Assembly (NCBI RefSeq): GCF_001792815.1
Contig: NZ_CP017674.1
Location: 434,001 to 498,000, forward strand
DNA from: Microbacterium sp. BH-3-3-3
GTDB lineage: Bacteria > Actinomycetota > Actinomycetes > Actinomycetales > Microbacteriaceae
Length of the DNA: 64,000 bases
Reading direction: 5' to 3'
In this document: positions 29,817-41,543 of the stretch, one piece after another
Layout: each line of letters opens with the position of its first letter
Position numbering within the stretch: the stretch's first letter is position 1
The notes under the pieces: model-generated
Seen by the model: the letters and a program-made list of their open reading frames with translations, nothing else
Told to the model about the DNA's origin: nothing
Databases searched by the model: none
Made by a program: the position numbers and the translations under genes

Positions 29817-30695
29817 CTACTCGCGACCGAGGTCGCGGTGAGCCACACGCACGGCCACCCCGGGCACATCGGAAAGACGTGCAGCGAGTTCACGGGCCAT
29901 GACGACCGACCGGTGCTTGCCGCCCGTGCAGCCGATCGCCACCACCGAGTGACGCTTGTTCTCGCGCTGGTAGCCCTCGAGCACGGGGTTCAACGCCGCG
30001 GCGTACGCGCCGAGGAACTCCGCCGCCCCCTCCTGCCCGAGCACGTACTCCCGCACGCGCGGGTCTTCGCCCGTGAGAGCGCGCAGGTCTTCGTTCCAGA
30101 ACGGGTTCGGCAGGAAGCGCATGTCGGCGACGAGGTCGACGTCGGGGGGCAGCCCGTACTTGAACCCGAAGCTCATGAGCGTCACCGTGTGGCGTGCAGC
30201 GCCCTCATCGCCGAAGAGGGCGACCGTGCGCAGCGACAGCTGGTGCACGTTCAGCGACGAGGTGTCGATCACGACGTCGGCGGCCTCCCGCACGGGTGCG
30301 AGACGTTCACGCTCCCGGCGGATGCCGTCGAGGATGGTGCCCTCGCCCTGCAGCGGGTGCGGACGCCGCACGGCTTCGAACCGACGCACCAGCACCGCGT
30401 CGCTGGCGTTGAGGAACACCACGCGCACCTGGCGACCCGCCTGCAGACTGCGCATGGCCTCGGGCAGATCGCTGAACAGGCTGCGACCGCGGACGTCGAC
30501 GACCACCGCGACGCGAGGAACCGCCCCACCGGCGAGCTCGGTGAGCTCGAGCAGCGGACGCAGCATCTGCGGCGGGAGGTTGTCGACGACGTACCAGTCG
30601 AGGTCTTCGAGGGCATTGGCCACGGTCGACCGCCCCGCGCCGGACATTCCCGTGACGATCAGCACCTCGCCTGGCTCGTCGCGTGCCGGTTCCAT
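29817..30695 (-). CDS. rapZ: RapZ/YvcJ family nucleotide-binding protein
   Basis: A 292-residue P-loop protein. The N-terminal motif is [20 protein letters not shown], with Arg where the usual lysine of GKS stands, as in many actinobacterial members. YVVDNLPPQ and the C-terminal [13 protein letters not shown] with ELAARL are family markers. In E. coli RapZ is an RNase E adaptor; in Gram-positives it is a nucleotide-binding protein of unclear role. It is in the uvrA-uvrC-rapZ-whiA row, 30 bases after uvrC. Confidence 0.93.
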   Translation of the reverse strand: MEPARDEPGEVLIVTGMSGAGRSTVANALEDLDWYVVDNLPPQMLRPLLELTELAGGAVPRVAVVVDVRGRSLFSDLPEAMRSLQAGRQVRVVFLNASDAVLVRRFEAVRRPHPLQGEGTILDGIRRERERLAPVREAADVVIDTSSLNVHQLSLRTVALFGDEGAARHTVTLMSFGFKYGLPPDVDLVADMRFLPNPFWNEDLRALTGEDPRVREYVLGQEGAAEFLGAYAAALNPVLEGYQRENKRHSVVAIGCTGGKHRSVVMARELAARLSDVPGVAVRVAHRDLGRE

Positions 30696-30725
30696 GGGCG
30701 ATCGCCTCCCGTTGTCGTGTCCAGC

Positions 30726-32651
30726 CTACCGAGACAGGTGCGTGTGGATGGCCTCGGCCAGTGTCGGCCCGATACCCGGCAGCTCCGTGATCTCGTCGGG
30801 CGTGGCGTTCTTCAACGCCGAGACCGACCCGAAGTGGCGCAGCAGCGCCTTGATGCGGGTGTCACCGAGTCCCGGCACCTCGGTGAGCACGCTCGTGATG
30901 TCGCGCTTGCGGCGCTTGCGTTGATGCACGATCGCGAACCGATGGGCCTCGTCGCGCAGGCGCTGCAGCAGGTACAGGGCCTCGGAGGTGCGCGGCAGGA
31001 TCACCGGGTACTCCTCCCCCGGCAGCCACACCTCCTCGAGACGCTTGGCGATCCCGCAGAGCGCGATCTCCTCGTGCCCCGCGTCGGCCAGCGCCCGTGC
31101 GGCGGCCGCGACCTGGGGCTGACCGCCGTCGACGACGAGCAGCTGCGGGCGATACGCGAAGCGGGGGCGCTTCCGCGCCGTCACGACGTCGCCGTCGGCC
31201 GTGGCCTCTTCGGAGTCGGGCGACGTCACGATCGCGCCGTCAATCGTCTCGGGCTCGATCTCGTCGGGTCGGTCCAGGTACGCCACGCGTCGCGTGAGCA
31301 CCTGGTACATCGAGTCGGTGTCGTCGGTCGTCTCGGCGACCCCGAACGAGCGGTACTGGTCTTTGCGGGGAAGCCCGTCTTCGAAGACCACCATCGAGGC
31401 CACGACGTTGGTCCCCGACAGGTGCGAGATGTCGAAGCACTCGATGCGCAACGGCGCCTCGGTCATGCCGAGCGCCTCCTGCAGGTCGGTGAGAGCCTGC
31501 GACCGGGCGACGTAGTCACTCGTGCGCCGCGTCTTGTGCAGCATCAGCGCCTGCTGCGCGTTGAGGGTGGCGGTCTTGAGCAGGTCGGCCTTGCGCCCGC
31601 GCTGGGCGACCTGCAGCGTCACCGGGCGGCCGCGCCGCTCGCGCAGCCAGTCCTCGAGCTGCGGGGCGTCGTCGGGCAGCTCGGGAACCATCACCTGGCG
31701 CGGGATGTCGGCGGCATCCGCATCGCCGTAGGTGCGCTGCAGCACCTGGTCGACGAGGTCGGCGCCCGAGATGTCGATCTCTTTCTCGATCGTCGTGGCG
31801 CGCACACCGCGCACGCGCCCGCCCCGCACGACGAAGTGCTGCACGGTGGCGGCGAGTTCGTCTTCGGCGATGCCGAAGAGATCGGCATCGGTGTCGGGCG
31901 CCAGCACCAGGGCGCTCTTGCCCAGCACGGCGTCGATGGCCTGCAGACGGTCCCGGTAGAGGGCGGCGGCCTCGTAGTCCATCGCCGCCGACGCCTCTTT
32001 CATGCGGGCGGTGAGCTCGCGCGCGAAACGCTGGTCGCCGCCCGACATGAAGGCGACGAAATCGTCGACCATCGCACGGTGCTCGGCGATGGTGACCTTC
32101 ATCGAGCAGGGTCCGCCGCAGCGGCCGATCTGCCCGGGGAAGCACGGCCGCCCCGAGGCCATGGCCTTCTTGTACGACGAATCGCTGCAGGTGCGGATCG
32201 GGAAGACCTTGATCATCAGGTCGATCGTGTCGTGCACCGCCCACACCTTGGGGTACGGCCCGAAGTACTTCGCCCCGCGGATCTTGGGGTTGCGGGTCAC
32301 GATCACGCGCGGCGCCTCGTCGGCGAGGGTGATCGCCATGAAGGGGTACGACTTGTCGTCGCGGTAGCGCACGTTGAAGGGCGGATCGAACTCTTTGATC
32401 CACATGAACTCGAGCTGCAGCGAGTCGATGTCGCTGGGCACGACCGTCCACTCCACGCTCGCCGCGGTCGTGACCATGCGGCGGGTGCGTTCGTGCAGCG
32501 AGTGCAGGGGCGCGAAGTAATTCGACAACCGGGCGCGCAGATTCTTGGCCTTGCCGACGTACAGCACACGGCCCTCGGCATCGCGGAACCGGTAAACCCC
32601 CGGGTTGGTGGGGATCTCGCCGGCTTTCGGACGATAGGGCAGGTGCGACAT
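30726..32651 (-). CDS. uvrC: Excinuclease ABC subunit C
   Basis: A 641-residue nuclease making both incisions in nucleotide excision repair. The N-terminal GIY-YIG domain has [20 protein letters not shown], the middle has [10 protein letters not shown] and a UVR-type helix pair, the RNase H-like half has [20 protein letters not shown] and [10 protein letters not shown], and the C-terminus has helix-hairpin-helix repeats. I prefer ATG at 32651 ([11 protein letters not shown]); an in-frame GTG at 32669, 3 bases after the uvrA stop, is possible. Expression probably comes from the damage-type promoter before uvrA. Confidence 0.96.
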   Translation of the reverse strand: MSHLPYRPKAGEIPTNPGVYRFRDAEGRVLYVGKAKNLRARLSNYFAPLHSLHERTRRMVTTAASVEWTVVPSDIDSLQLEFMWIKEFDPPFNVRYRDDKSYPFMAITLADEAPRVIVTRNPKIRGAKYFGPYPKVWAVHDTIDLMIKVFPIRTCSDSSYKKAMASGRPCFPGQIGRCGGPCSMKVTIAEHRAMVDDFVAFMSGGDQRFARELTARMKEASAAMDYEAAALYRDRLQAIDAVLGKSALVLAPDTDADLFGIAEDELAATVQHFVVRGGRVRGVRATTIEKEIDISGADLVDQVLQRTYGDADAADIPRQVMVPELPDDAPQLEDWLRERRGRPVTLQVAQRGRKADLLKTATLNAQQALMLHKTRRTSDYVARSQALTDLQEALGMTEAPLRIECFDISHLSGTNVVASMVVFEDGLPRKDQYRSFGVAETTDDTDSMYQVLTRRVAYLDRPDEIEPETIDGAIVTSPDSEEATADGDVVTARKRPRFAYRPQLLVVDGGQPQVAAAARALADAGHEEIALCGIAKRLEEVWLPGEEYPVILPRTSEALYLLQRLRDEAHRFAIVHQRKRRKRDITSVLTEVPGLGDTRIKALLRHFGSVSALKNATPDEITELPGIGPTLAEAIHTHLSR

Positions 32652-32672
32652 CCGTTCTCGGGATGCCACGGC

Positions 32673-35642
<2,970 letters not shown>

Positions 35643-35648
35643 GTGTTA

Positions 35649-35671
35649 AGTCTAGGTCGGGCCTCCGACAT
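35649..35671 (-). promoter_or_regulatory. DNA-damage-type (PafBC-like) promoter of uvrA
   Basis: On the minus strand ATGTCGGAG, 8 bases (GCCCGACC) and TAGACT match the actinobacterial RecA-independent damage promoter consensus as I recall it (tTGTCRgtg-N8-TAnnnT). Six bases separate the -10 from the GTG start. No LexA-like box is visible nearby. Confidence 0.7.
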
Positions 35672-35725
35672 CGGCCCCGGGTTCGCACCCGGCGCACGGA
35701 TGTGCATGCCCGCGCCCGGTCTTTT

Positions 35726-36154
35726 TCAGTCGCGCGGCGAGGCGGCGAAGGGCGCGAGATCATCGCGCAGGGCGACGAGCTGACGCTCGTCGATGCCGAC
35801 GCGCGCCATGATCTGCGCGGGCACCGCGAGCGCGCGTTCGCGCAGTGCCCGACCCTCGTCCGTCAGGTCGATGTCGAGCACGCGCTCGTCGGTGGCCCGC
35901 CGGGTACGCGCGACGCGCCCCTGCGCCTCGAGTCTCTTGACGAGCGGCGAGAGCGTGGCCGGCTCCATGGCGAGTTCGGCAGCGAGGTCGCCGAGCGATC
36001 GCGGTGCGCGCTGCCACAGCGCGAGCATGACCAGGTACTGCGGGTGCGTCAGCCCGAGCGGCTCGAGCACGGGGCGATAGATCGACACCACGTTGCGCGC
36101 GGCCGTCACGAGCGCGAAGCACACCTGGTTCTCGAGCTTCAGGGGATCGTCCAC
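35726..36154 (-). CDS. MarR-family regulator, OhrR-like
   Basis: A 142-residue winged-helix repressor. The N-terminal LKLENQVCFALVTAARNVV and GLTHPQYLVMLALW resemble OhrR organic-peroxide sensors, where the cysteine in this position is the redox switch; only one cysteine is present, as in one-Cys OhrR. The helix-turn-helix and wing lie in LGDLAAELAMEPATLSPLVK and RRATDERVLDIDLT. GTG at 36154 suits the AGGAAGG site; GTG at 36157 is possible. A palindrome lies in the divergent promoter to the small zinc protein. No ohr gene is adjacent, so the inducer is uncertain. Confidence 0.85.
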   Translation of the reverse strand: MDDPLKLENQVCFALVTAARNVVSIYRPVLEPLGLTHPQYLVMLALWQRAPRSLGDLAAELAMEPATLSPLVKRLEAQGRVARTRRATDERVLDIDLTDEGRALRERALAVPAQIMARVGIDERQLVALRDDLAPFAASPRD

Positions 36155-36173
36155 CACCGCACCTTCCTATTCG

Positions 36174-36185
36174 TTAGTACACTAA
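36174..36185. promoter_or_regulatory. MarR-type operator in divergent promoter
   Basis: TTAGT-AC-ACTAA is a perfect inverted repeat. It contains TACACT as a rightward -10 (36178-36183) and TACTAA/TAGTGT leftward, so one bound dimer would block both genes. Confidence 0.6.
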
Positions 36186-36190
36186 AGATC

Positions 36191-36427
36191 ATGACACGAA
36201 AGGATGCCGATCGCCCACCGCTCCGCGAGCGCGTGCGCGAAGCCGGTGGCTGGTACCAGTACCTCAACACGCGCCTCATCAAGGTGGCCGGCCCGGCATC
36301 GGTCGGCCCGTACGAGACGACCCCCGAGCCGGTTCGAACCGGTCGGCCGTGCCCGCTCTGCGGGCACGCGATGACGGAGCACTCGGTCGACCGCACCGGC
36401 CCGAAGCCCCTGCTGCACTGCCCCTGA
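36191..36427 (+). CDS. Small zinc-ribbon-like protein
   Basis: A 78-residue protein that I do not recognise. The N-terminal half is basic and aromatic (ERVREAGGWYQYLNTRLIKV); the C-terminal half has CPLCGHAMTEH and ends LLHCP, so Cys-x2-Cys plus later His/Cys could bind one zinc. The ATG follows TACACT by 7 bases and lacks a ribosome-binding site, which suggests a leaderless transcript. It is divergent from the OhrR-like regulator and shares its operator, so it is probably controlled by it. Confidence 0.7.
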   Translation: MTRKDADRPPLRERVREAGGWYQYLNTRLIKVAGPASVGPYETTPEPVRTGRPCPLCGHAMTEHSVDRTGPKPLLHCP

Positions 36428-36486
36428 CCACGTCCCGGTCGTGCGCACGCACGCGCGCGATCGATGCCCGCGGTTCGTGCGCACGC

Positions 36487-36600
36487 CAGCCGCGGCGCAG
36501 CGCTCATCAGCCGCGCGTTGATCCGAGACACAGCGCATGACAGCCGGGCGTGCAGCCGAGGCGCAGCGCACCCCGGCCGCGCCGTCAGCCGAGGCGCGGA
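36487..36600. repeat. Degenerate short repeats downstream of the VOC gene
   Basis: CAGCCGCGGCGCAGCGC (36487-36503) recurs as CAGCCGAGGCGCAGCGC (36553-36569), and CAGCCGAGGCGC again at 36586-36597 over the VOC stop codon. CAGCGC-N4-CAGCCG-like units lie between them. No gene is supported in 36428-36584. Confidence 0.5.
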
Positions 36601-37007
36601 CGCCCGTTCTCGTCGAGGGGCCATCCCGGATTGACCGCGACCTCCCACGGATGCCCGTCGGGGTCGACGAACACACCCGAGTACCCGCCCCACGGCGTCG
36701 GCGCACCGCCACGACCGAGGCGTGCGCCGGCGGCAACGGCGGCGTGCAGGATCGCATCGACCTCGTCGGGCCGCCGGACGTTGTGGGCGAGTGTGATGCC
36801 ACCCCATCCCCCGGCGTCGTCCACGGCGGAGTCCTCGGCGAGCGACGCGCGGGCCCAGAGCGCCACCACCATGCCCCCGGTGTCGAAGAACGCCACCTCA
36901 CCCTCGACGGAATCCGCGTGGCGTCTCCACCCGAGGCCCTCGTAGAACTCCAGCGACCGAGCCAGGTCGCGCACGCCCAGCGTGATCAGCGACACCCTCT
37001 GCTGCAT
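36585..37007 (-). CDS. VOC-family (glyoxalase-like) protein
   Basis: A 140-residue protein with two beta-alpha-beta-beta-beta modules typical of the vicinal oxygen chelate fold: VSLITLGVRDLARSLEFYEG with a short FFDTGGMVVALW strand, then ITLAHNVRRPDEVDAILHAA and GGYSGVFVDPDGHPWEVAVN. The C-terminal DPDGHPWE is characteristic. Substrate is unknown; such proteins include glyoxalases, dioxygenases and drug-binding proteins. GGAGGG precedes the ATG. Its upstream leader holds a 15-base tandem repeat. Confidence 0.88.
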   Translation of the reverse strand: MQQRVSLITLGVRDLARSLEFYEGLGWRRHADSVEGEVAFFDTGGMVVALWARASLAEDSAVDDAGGWGGITLAHNVRRPDEVDAILHAAVAAGARLGRGGAPTPWGGYSGVFVDPDGHPWEVAVNPGWPLDENGRPRLG

Positions 37008-37014
37008 GAGCCCT

Positions 37015-37070
37015 CCTGCGTCATCCCCTGCGACGTCATTGCCTGCAACGTCATCGCCTGCCGCATCTCG
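37015..37070 (-). repeat. 15-base imperfect tandem repeat in the VOC gene leader
   Basis: On the minus strand GATGACGTTGCAGGC, AATGACGTCGCAGGG and GATGACGCAGGAGGG follow each other, and the last copy supplies the ribosome-binding site. They can be read as a small upstream frame with AMTLQ-AMTSQ-GMTQE. Confidence 0.5.
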
Positions 37071-37106
37071 TGACTCCCCCGACTGCGCGACGATTCTGCG
37101 ACCGGG

Positions 37107-39176
37107 TCAGGCGTGACCGGCCCGCTCCATCGCCCGCAGCTCCTTCTTCATGTCCTGCACCTCGTCGCGCAGTCGGCCGGCGAGCTCGAACTTCAGCTCC
37201 GCCGCGGCCGCGAGCATCTGCTGCGTCAGATCGGCGATGGTCGACTCGAGCTGGTCGGCACCCTCGGCGGCGATACCGGTCCGCCGCAGCGACGGAGTCG
37301 GCGACTTGCCCTTGCCCCCCTTGTCGGTGCGGGCGAGCAGCTTCTTGGTGTCGGAGGCCTCACGGTTGAGCACGTCGGTGATGTCGGCGATCTTCTTGCG
37401 CAGCGGCTGCGGGTCGATCCCGTGCTCCAGGTTGTAGGCGACCTGCTTCTCTCGGCGGCGCTCGGTCTCTTCGATGGCCTTCTGCATCGAGTCGGTCATG
37501 CGGTCGGCGTACATGTGCACCTCGCCCGACACGTTTCGCGCCGCGCGGCCGATCGTCTGGATGAGCGAGGTGCCACTGCGCAGGAACCCCTCTTTGTCGG
37601 CATCCAGAATCGCCACCAGGGAGACCTCGGGAAGGTCGAGCCCCTCGCGCAGGAGGTTGATGCCCACCAGCACGTCGTAGACGCCGGCTCGCAGCTCGGT
37701 CAGCAGTTCGACGCGGCGCAGGGTGTCGACGTCGGAGTGCAGGTAGCGCACGCGCACCCCGTGCTCGCCGAGGAAGTCGGTGAGCTCCTCTGCCATCTTC
37801 TTGGTCAGGGTCGTCACGAGCACGCGCTCATCGCGTTCGACACGCACCCGGATCTCTTCGAGCAGATCGTCGATCTGCCCCTTCGAGGGCTTCACGATGA
37901 TCTCGGGATCCACCAGCCCCGTGGGGCGGATGATCTGCTCCACGACACCGTCGGCGATCCCCATCTCGTACCGCCCCGGCGTGGCCGAGAGATACACCGC
38001 CTGCCCGATGCGCTCCTTGAACTCGTCCCAGCGGAGCGGTCGGTTGTCCATGGCGCTGGGGAGACGGAAGCCGTGCTCGACGAGCGTGCGCTTGCGCGAG
38101 GCGTCGCCCTCGTACATGGCCCCGATCTGCGGAACCGTCACGTGCGACTCGTCGATCACCAGCAGGAAGTCGTCGGGGAAGAAGTCGAGCAGGGTGTGCG
38201 GCGGGTCGCCGGGCATGCGGCCGTCCATGTGACGCGAGTAGTTCTCGATCCCGGAGCAGAAGCCCAGCTGCTGCAGCATCTCGAGGTCGAACGTCGTGCG
38301 CATGCGTAGCCGCTGCGCCTCGAGCAGCTTGCCCTGGGACTCGAACTCTTTGAGTCGCTCCTCGAGCTCGTGCTCGATGGTGCCGATGGCGCGCTGGACC
38401 GTCTCGGTACCGGCCACGTAGTGCGAGGCCGGGAAGATCGGCACGGAGTCCATCTTCTCGATGACGTCGCCCGTGAGCGGGTGCAGCGTGTACAGCGCCT
38501 CGATCTCGTCGCCGAACATCTCGATGCGGATGGCGTACTCCTCGTACACCGGGATGATCTCGATCGTGTCGCCGCGCACGCGGAAGTTCCCGCGCGAGAA
38601 GTCGACGTCGTTGCGGTTGTACTGCATCGAGATGAACTTGCGGATCAGCGCGTCGCGGTCGTAGCGCTCCCCCACCTGCAACGCGACCATGGCGCGCAGA
38701 TACTCCTCGGGCGCACCGAGGCCATAGATGCAGGACACCGTCGACACCACGATGACGTCGCGGCGGGACAGGAGGGAGTTGGTGGTTGAGTGCCGCAGAC
38801 GCTCGACCTCGGCGTTGATCGAGCTGTCCTTCTCGATGAACGTATCGGTCTGCGGGACGTACGCCTCGGGCTGGTAGTAGTCGTAGTAAGACACGAAGTA
38901 CTCGACGGCGTTGTTGGGCATGAGCTCTCGGAACTCGTTCGCCAGCTGCGCGGCCAGGGTCTTGTTGTGCGCCAGCACCAGGGTGGGGCGCTGCACCTGT
39001 TCGACCAGCCACGCCGTCGTGGCCGACTTGCCGGTTCCGGTCGCGCCCAGCAGGACCACGTCGGTCTCGCCGGCGTTGATGCGCGCGGCGAGGTCGGCGA
39101 TCGCGTGTGGCTGATCGCCGGAGGGGGTGTATTCGCTGATGACCTCGAAGGGGCGAACGGATCGGGTGGCCTGCAT
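37107..39176 (-). CDS. uvrB: Excinuclease ABC subunit B
   Basis: A 689-residue damage-verification helicase. Motifs in order: [16 protein letters not shown] (Walker A, near residue 44), the beta-hairpin region [35 protein letters not shown] (Walker B), helicase motifs [18 protein letters not shown] and [20 protein letters not shown], and a C-terminal UVR domain ([19 protein letters not shown]). The ATG at 39176 lies 6 bases after a TACGCT -10 within a damage-type promoter, so the mRNA is probably leaderless. Confidence 0.97.
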   Translation of the reverse strand: MQATRSVRPFEVISEYTPSGDQPHAIADLAARINAGETDVVLLGATGTGKSATTAWLVEQVQRPTLVLAHNKTLAAQLANEFRELMPNNAVEYFVSYYDYYQPEAYVPQTDTFIEKDSSINAEVERLRHSTTNSLLSRRDVIVVSTVSCIYGLGAPEEYLRAMVALQVGERYDRDALIRKFISMQYNRNDVDFSRGNFRVRGDTIEIIPVYEEYAIRIEMFGDEIEALYTLHPLTGDVIEKMDSVPIFPASHYVAGTETVQRAIGTIEHELEERLKEFESQGKLLEAQRLRMRTTFDLEMLQQLGFCSGIENYSRHMDGRMPGDPPHTLLDFFPDDFLLVIDESHVTVPQIGAMYEGDASRKRTLVEHGFRLPSAMDNRPLRWDEFKERIGQAVYLSATPGRYEMGIADGVVEQIIRPTGLVDPEIIVKPSKGQIDDLLEEIRVRVERDERVLVTTLTKKMAEELTDFLGEHGVRVRYLHSDVDTLRRVELLTELRAGVYDVLVGINLLREGLDLPEVSLVAILDADKEGFLRSGTSLIQTIGRAARNVSGEVHMYADRMTDSMQKAIEETERRREKQVAYNLEHGIDPQPLRKKIADITDVLNREASDTKKLLARTDKGGKGKSPTPSLRRTGIAAEGADQLESTIADLTQQMLAAAAELKFELAGRLRDEVQDMKKELRAMERAGHA

Positions 39177-39182
39177 GCTTCC

Positions 39183-39205
39183 AGCGTAGGCGGGGCCTCC
39201 GACAT
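39183..39205 (-). promoter_or_regulatory. DNA-damage-type (PafBC-like) promoter of uvrB
   Basis: ATGTCGGAG, 8 bases (GCCCCGCC) and TACGCT on the minus strand fit the same consensus as the uvrA promoter, with the same 6-base gap to the start codon. Confidence 0.7.
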
Positions 39206-39254
39206 CGGGGGCGGGTTGCGTTCGCCCTGGGCGAGCGCGCCGGCGCGATCGCCC

Positions 39255-39857
39255 TCAGCCGGCCTCGGCCACGCACGCCCAGAGCTCGTCGACCTGGCGG
39301 CGCGTGGCATCGAGGTCGGCGGCGGTGTCGATGACCACATCGGCCAGGGCGAGGCGTTCGTCGTCGCTGACCTGCGATGCGATCCGCGCACGCGCGTCGT
39401 CCTCGCTCATCCCCCGGGTCTCGACCAGACGCCGCACGCGCACCGCCGCCGGGGCGTGGGCGACGACGACGAGATCCCACTCGTCGCCCGCCCGCGCCTC
39501 GGCGAGCAGGGGGACGTCGTAGACGACGACGGCCTCGGGGTCGGCGTCGAGCGCCGCCCGGAAGCGCCGGACCGACTCCGCCCGCACCGCGGGATGCACG
39601 ATCGCGTTCAACGCGGCCAGTCGATCGGGGTGCCCGAACACGCGAGCACCCAGCGCCGCGCGGTCCAGCGATCCGTCGGCGCGGAGCACCTCGGGGCCGA
39701 ACTCCGCGGCGATGCCGTCGAGGACCGGGGTCCCCGGCGCCTGCACTTCGCGCACGATCGCGTCGGCGTCGACGACGACGGCGCCCTTGGCGGCGAGAAA
39801 ACCGGAGATGGTGGACTTGCCCGAGGCGATTCCGCCCGTCAACGCGAGAAGAGGCAC
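39255..39857 (-). CDS. coaE: Dephospho-CoA kinase
   Basis: A 200-residue P-loop kinase that phosphorylates dephospho-CoA at the 3' hydroxyl, the last step of coenzyme A synthesis. Walker A is LTGGIASGKSTISGFL at the N-terminus, followed by VVVDADAIVREV; VVYDVPLLAEA and the lid ETRGMSEDDARARIASQ are also typical. The start is GTG at 39857. It lies 78 bases upstream of uvrB on the same strand, but uvrB has its own promoter in that gap. Confidence 0.95.
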   Translation of the reverse strand: MPLLALTGGIASGKSTISGFLAAKGAVVVDADAIVREVQAPGTPVLDGIAAEFGPEVLRADGSLDRAALGARVFGHPDRLAALNAIVHPAVRAESVRRFRAALDADPEAVVVYDVPLLAEARAGDEWDLVVVAHAPAAVRVRRLVETRGMSEDDARARIASQVSDDERLALADVVIDTAADLDATRRQVDELWACVAEAG

Positions 39858-39973
39858 GATCCGAGGATGCCATACCTCGGCCCTCGCGCCCGGAGACGTC
39901 CCGCGGGCGGAGCGTGGTCTAGCATTCGTCCAGAGGCGGGATCTTCTCCGGCCCCCACCGAGGAAGCACGACG

Positions 39974-40342
39974 ATGACCGACCCGAACATCACGGTGGTG
40001 ATCGAGGACGACCTCGACATCCGCACGCTGATCGCCGCGGTGCTCGAGAGCGCGGGCTTCGTCGTGCACACGGCCCCGAACGGCTTCGACGGGATCGATC
40101 TCGTCCAACGTTACGATCCGGCCGTGACCACGCTCGATGTGAGCATGCCCGGCATCGACGGGTTCGAGACGGCCCGGCGGATCCGCGAGTTCAGCTCCAC
40201 GAAAATCCTGATGGTGAGTGCCCGCGTCGACGAACTCGAGCAGCTCTCGGGCCGCGATGCCGGCGCCGACGACTACCTCACGAAACCCTTCCGCCCGCGA
40301 GAGTTGCGCGAGCTCGTCCAGAAGCTCGTGGCGTCGAGCTGA
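39974..40342 (+). CDS. Single-domain response regulator
   Basis: A 122-residue CheY-like receiver without an output domain. The acidic pocket is VVIEDDLDI, the phospho-acceptor Asp is in TTLDVSMPGIDGFE, the switch Ser in LMVSARVDE and the Lys in YLTKPF. GAGGAAG precedes the ATG. It converges on a histidine kinase/degenerate-GGDEF pair 38 bases away, so it may be that kinase's partner, but there is no proof of pairing. Confidence 0.9.
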   Translation: MTDPNITVVIEDDLDIRTLIAAVLESAGFVVHTAPNGFDGIDLVQRYDPAVTTLDVSMPGIDGFETARRIREFSSTKILMVSARVDELEQLSGRDAGADDYLTKPFRPRELRELVQKLVASS

Positions 40343-40379
40343 GCGACGCCGGGCGACGCCCGGGCGGGCCCGCCCGCGT

Positions 40380-41543
40380 TCAGTGCCCGGTGAGGCCGAA
40401 CGGCTGATCGCCCGTGAGCGCCGCCTGCGCCGCCGCGGCGTCGGCCCGCTCGGACAGGACCGCGGCGTCGTGCCCGTGCTCGTCCGAGAGCGCCATCCCG
40501 ACCCCGACGACCGGGACGACCGACGCCCCCACCCCCGCCAGGTCGGCGATCACCCGCGCGTGCAGCACACGCGCGGCGCGGCGTACGTCGGTCGTCGGCG
40601 TGGTCGTGAACGCCACGTTCAGCCCCGTGGCATCCATCTCCCCCACCAGCGCCATCGTGGGCGCGTGGCGGCGGACCGACGCCCAGAGCTCGCGGGCGAT
40701 TCCCTCGCCTTCGTCGGGTCCGAAGGCGGTCACCACGCGACGCAGGTCGTCGATGCGGATGCCGATGACGCACACGCCCTCGCCCGCCCGTTCCGCCCGC
40801 GCACAGGTGATGGCCAGAGCGGCTTCGAACGATTCGCGCAACAGCACGCCGTCGCGATCGACGGAGAGTCGGCGGATGTCGGGCAGTCCGCGCAGCGCCG
40901 ACTCGTTCGCGCGCAGCGCCGAGGTGACGATGACCGCGGCGATCACCAGGGTCATGGTGAGCAGTGCGGACACGCGGGTGTCGAAGACGGTGCGGAACAG
41001 GTCGCTGTCGGGGCCGACGGTGACGAAGACCACGCTGCGGGCGAGGAACCAGACCGCTTCCACGCTCAGCACCAGGGTGAGCCCGCCCGAACTCCAGCGT
41101 CGGCCGATGGCGGCGCGCCGCGTCTCGACGGCGCCGGCGATCGCGAACAGGGCGTTGCCGAGGAAGTACGGCACGGCACCGGCCCATTCGCCGCCCTCGG
41201 GGCCGGCGATGAGCGCGGCCGAGATGACGATGAAAACCGTCACCGCCATCACGACGGCGGGCGCCCTCATGGCGTGCCGGTTGTACGACACGCACCCCAG
41301 CCAGATGAAACCGGTGGCGGCGACGAAGGCGCCGTTGCCGAGCGCGACGGCCATCCAGGCGTCGGGGAGGAGCATCCACGCCAGATAGCAGACGGCCGAC
41401 AGCGTGCCCGACAGGTAGGCGCCCGCCCACAACCGTCCCGGCGGGGAATCCTGCGACATGAGGGTGTCGAGCAGGAACATGACGGTGGACACGACGATGA
41501 CGAGCGACGCCGCCGCCTGCAGCGTCAGCACGTCGAGGTTCAC
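40380..41543 (-). CDS. Membrane protein with degenerate GGDEF-like domain
   Basis: A 387-residue protein with six or seven N-terminal helices (residues 1-210; for example TLQAAASLVIVVSTVMFLLD) followed by a 170-residue cytoplasmic domain. The layout of that domain (RDGVLLRESFEAALAITCAR, then VCVIGIRIDDLRRVVTAFG, GIARELWASVRR, VVPVVGVGMALS) is that of GGDEF diguanylate cyclases, but the GGDEF loop reads VGEMDAT, so it should be catalytically inactive. It may bind nucleotides or act as a sensor. GTG at 41543 overlaps the kinase stop by 4 bases. Confidence 0.75.
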   Translation of the reverse strand: MNLDVLTLQAAASLVIVVSTVMFLLDTLMSQDSPPGRLWAGAYLSGTLSAVCYLAWMLLPDAWMAVALGNGAFVAATGFIWLGCVSYNRHAMRAPAVVMAVTVFIVISAALIAGPEGGEWAGAVPYFLGNALFAIAGAVETRRAAIGRRWSSGGLTLVLSVEAVWFLARSVVFVTVGPDSDLFRTVFDTRVSALLTMTLVIAAVIVTSALRANESALRGLPDIRRLSVDRDGVLLRESFEAALAITCARAERAGEGVCVIGIRIDDLRRVVTAFGPDEGEGIARELWASVRRHAPTMALVGEMDATGLNVAFTTTPTTDVRRAARVLHARVIADLAGVGASVVPVVGVGMALSDEHGHDAAVLSERADAAAAQAALTGDQPFGLTGH

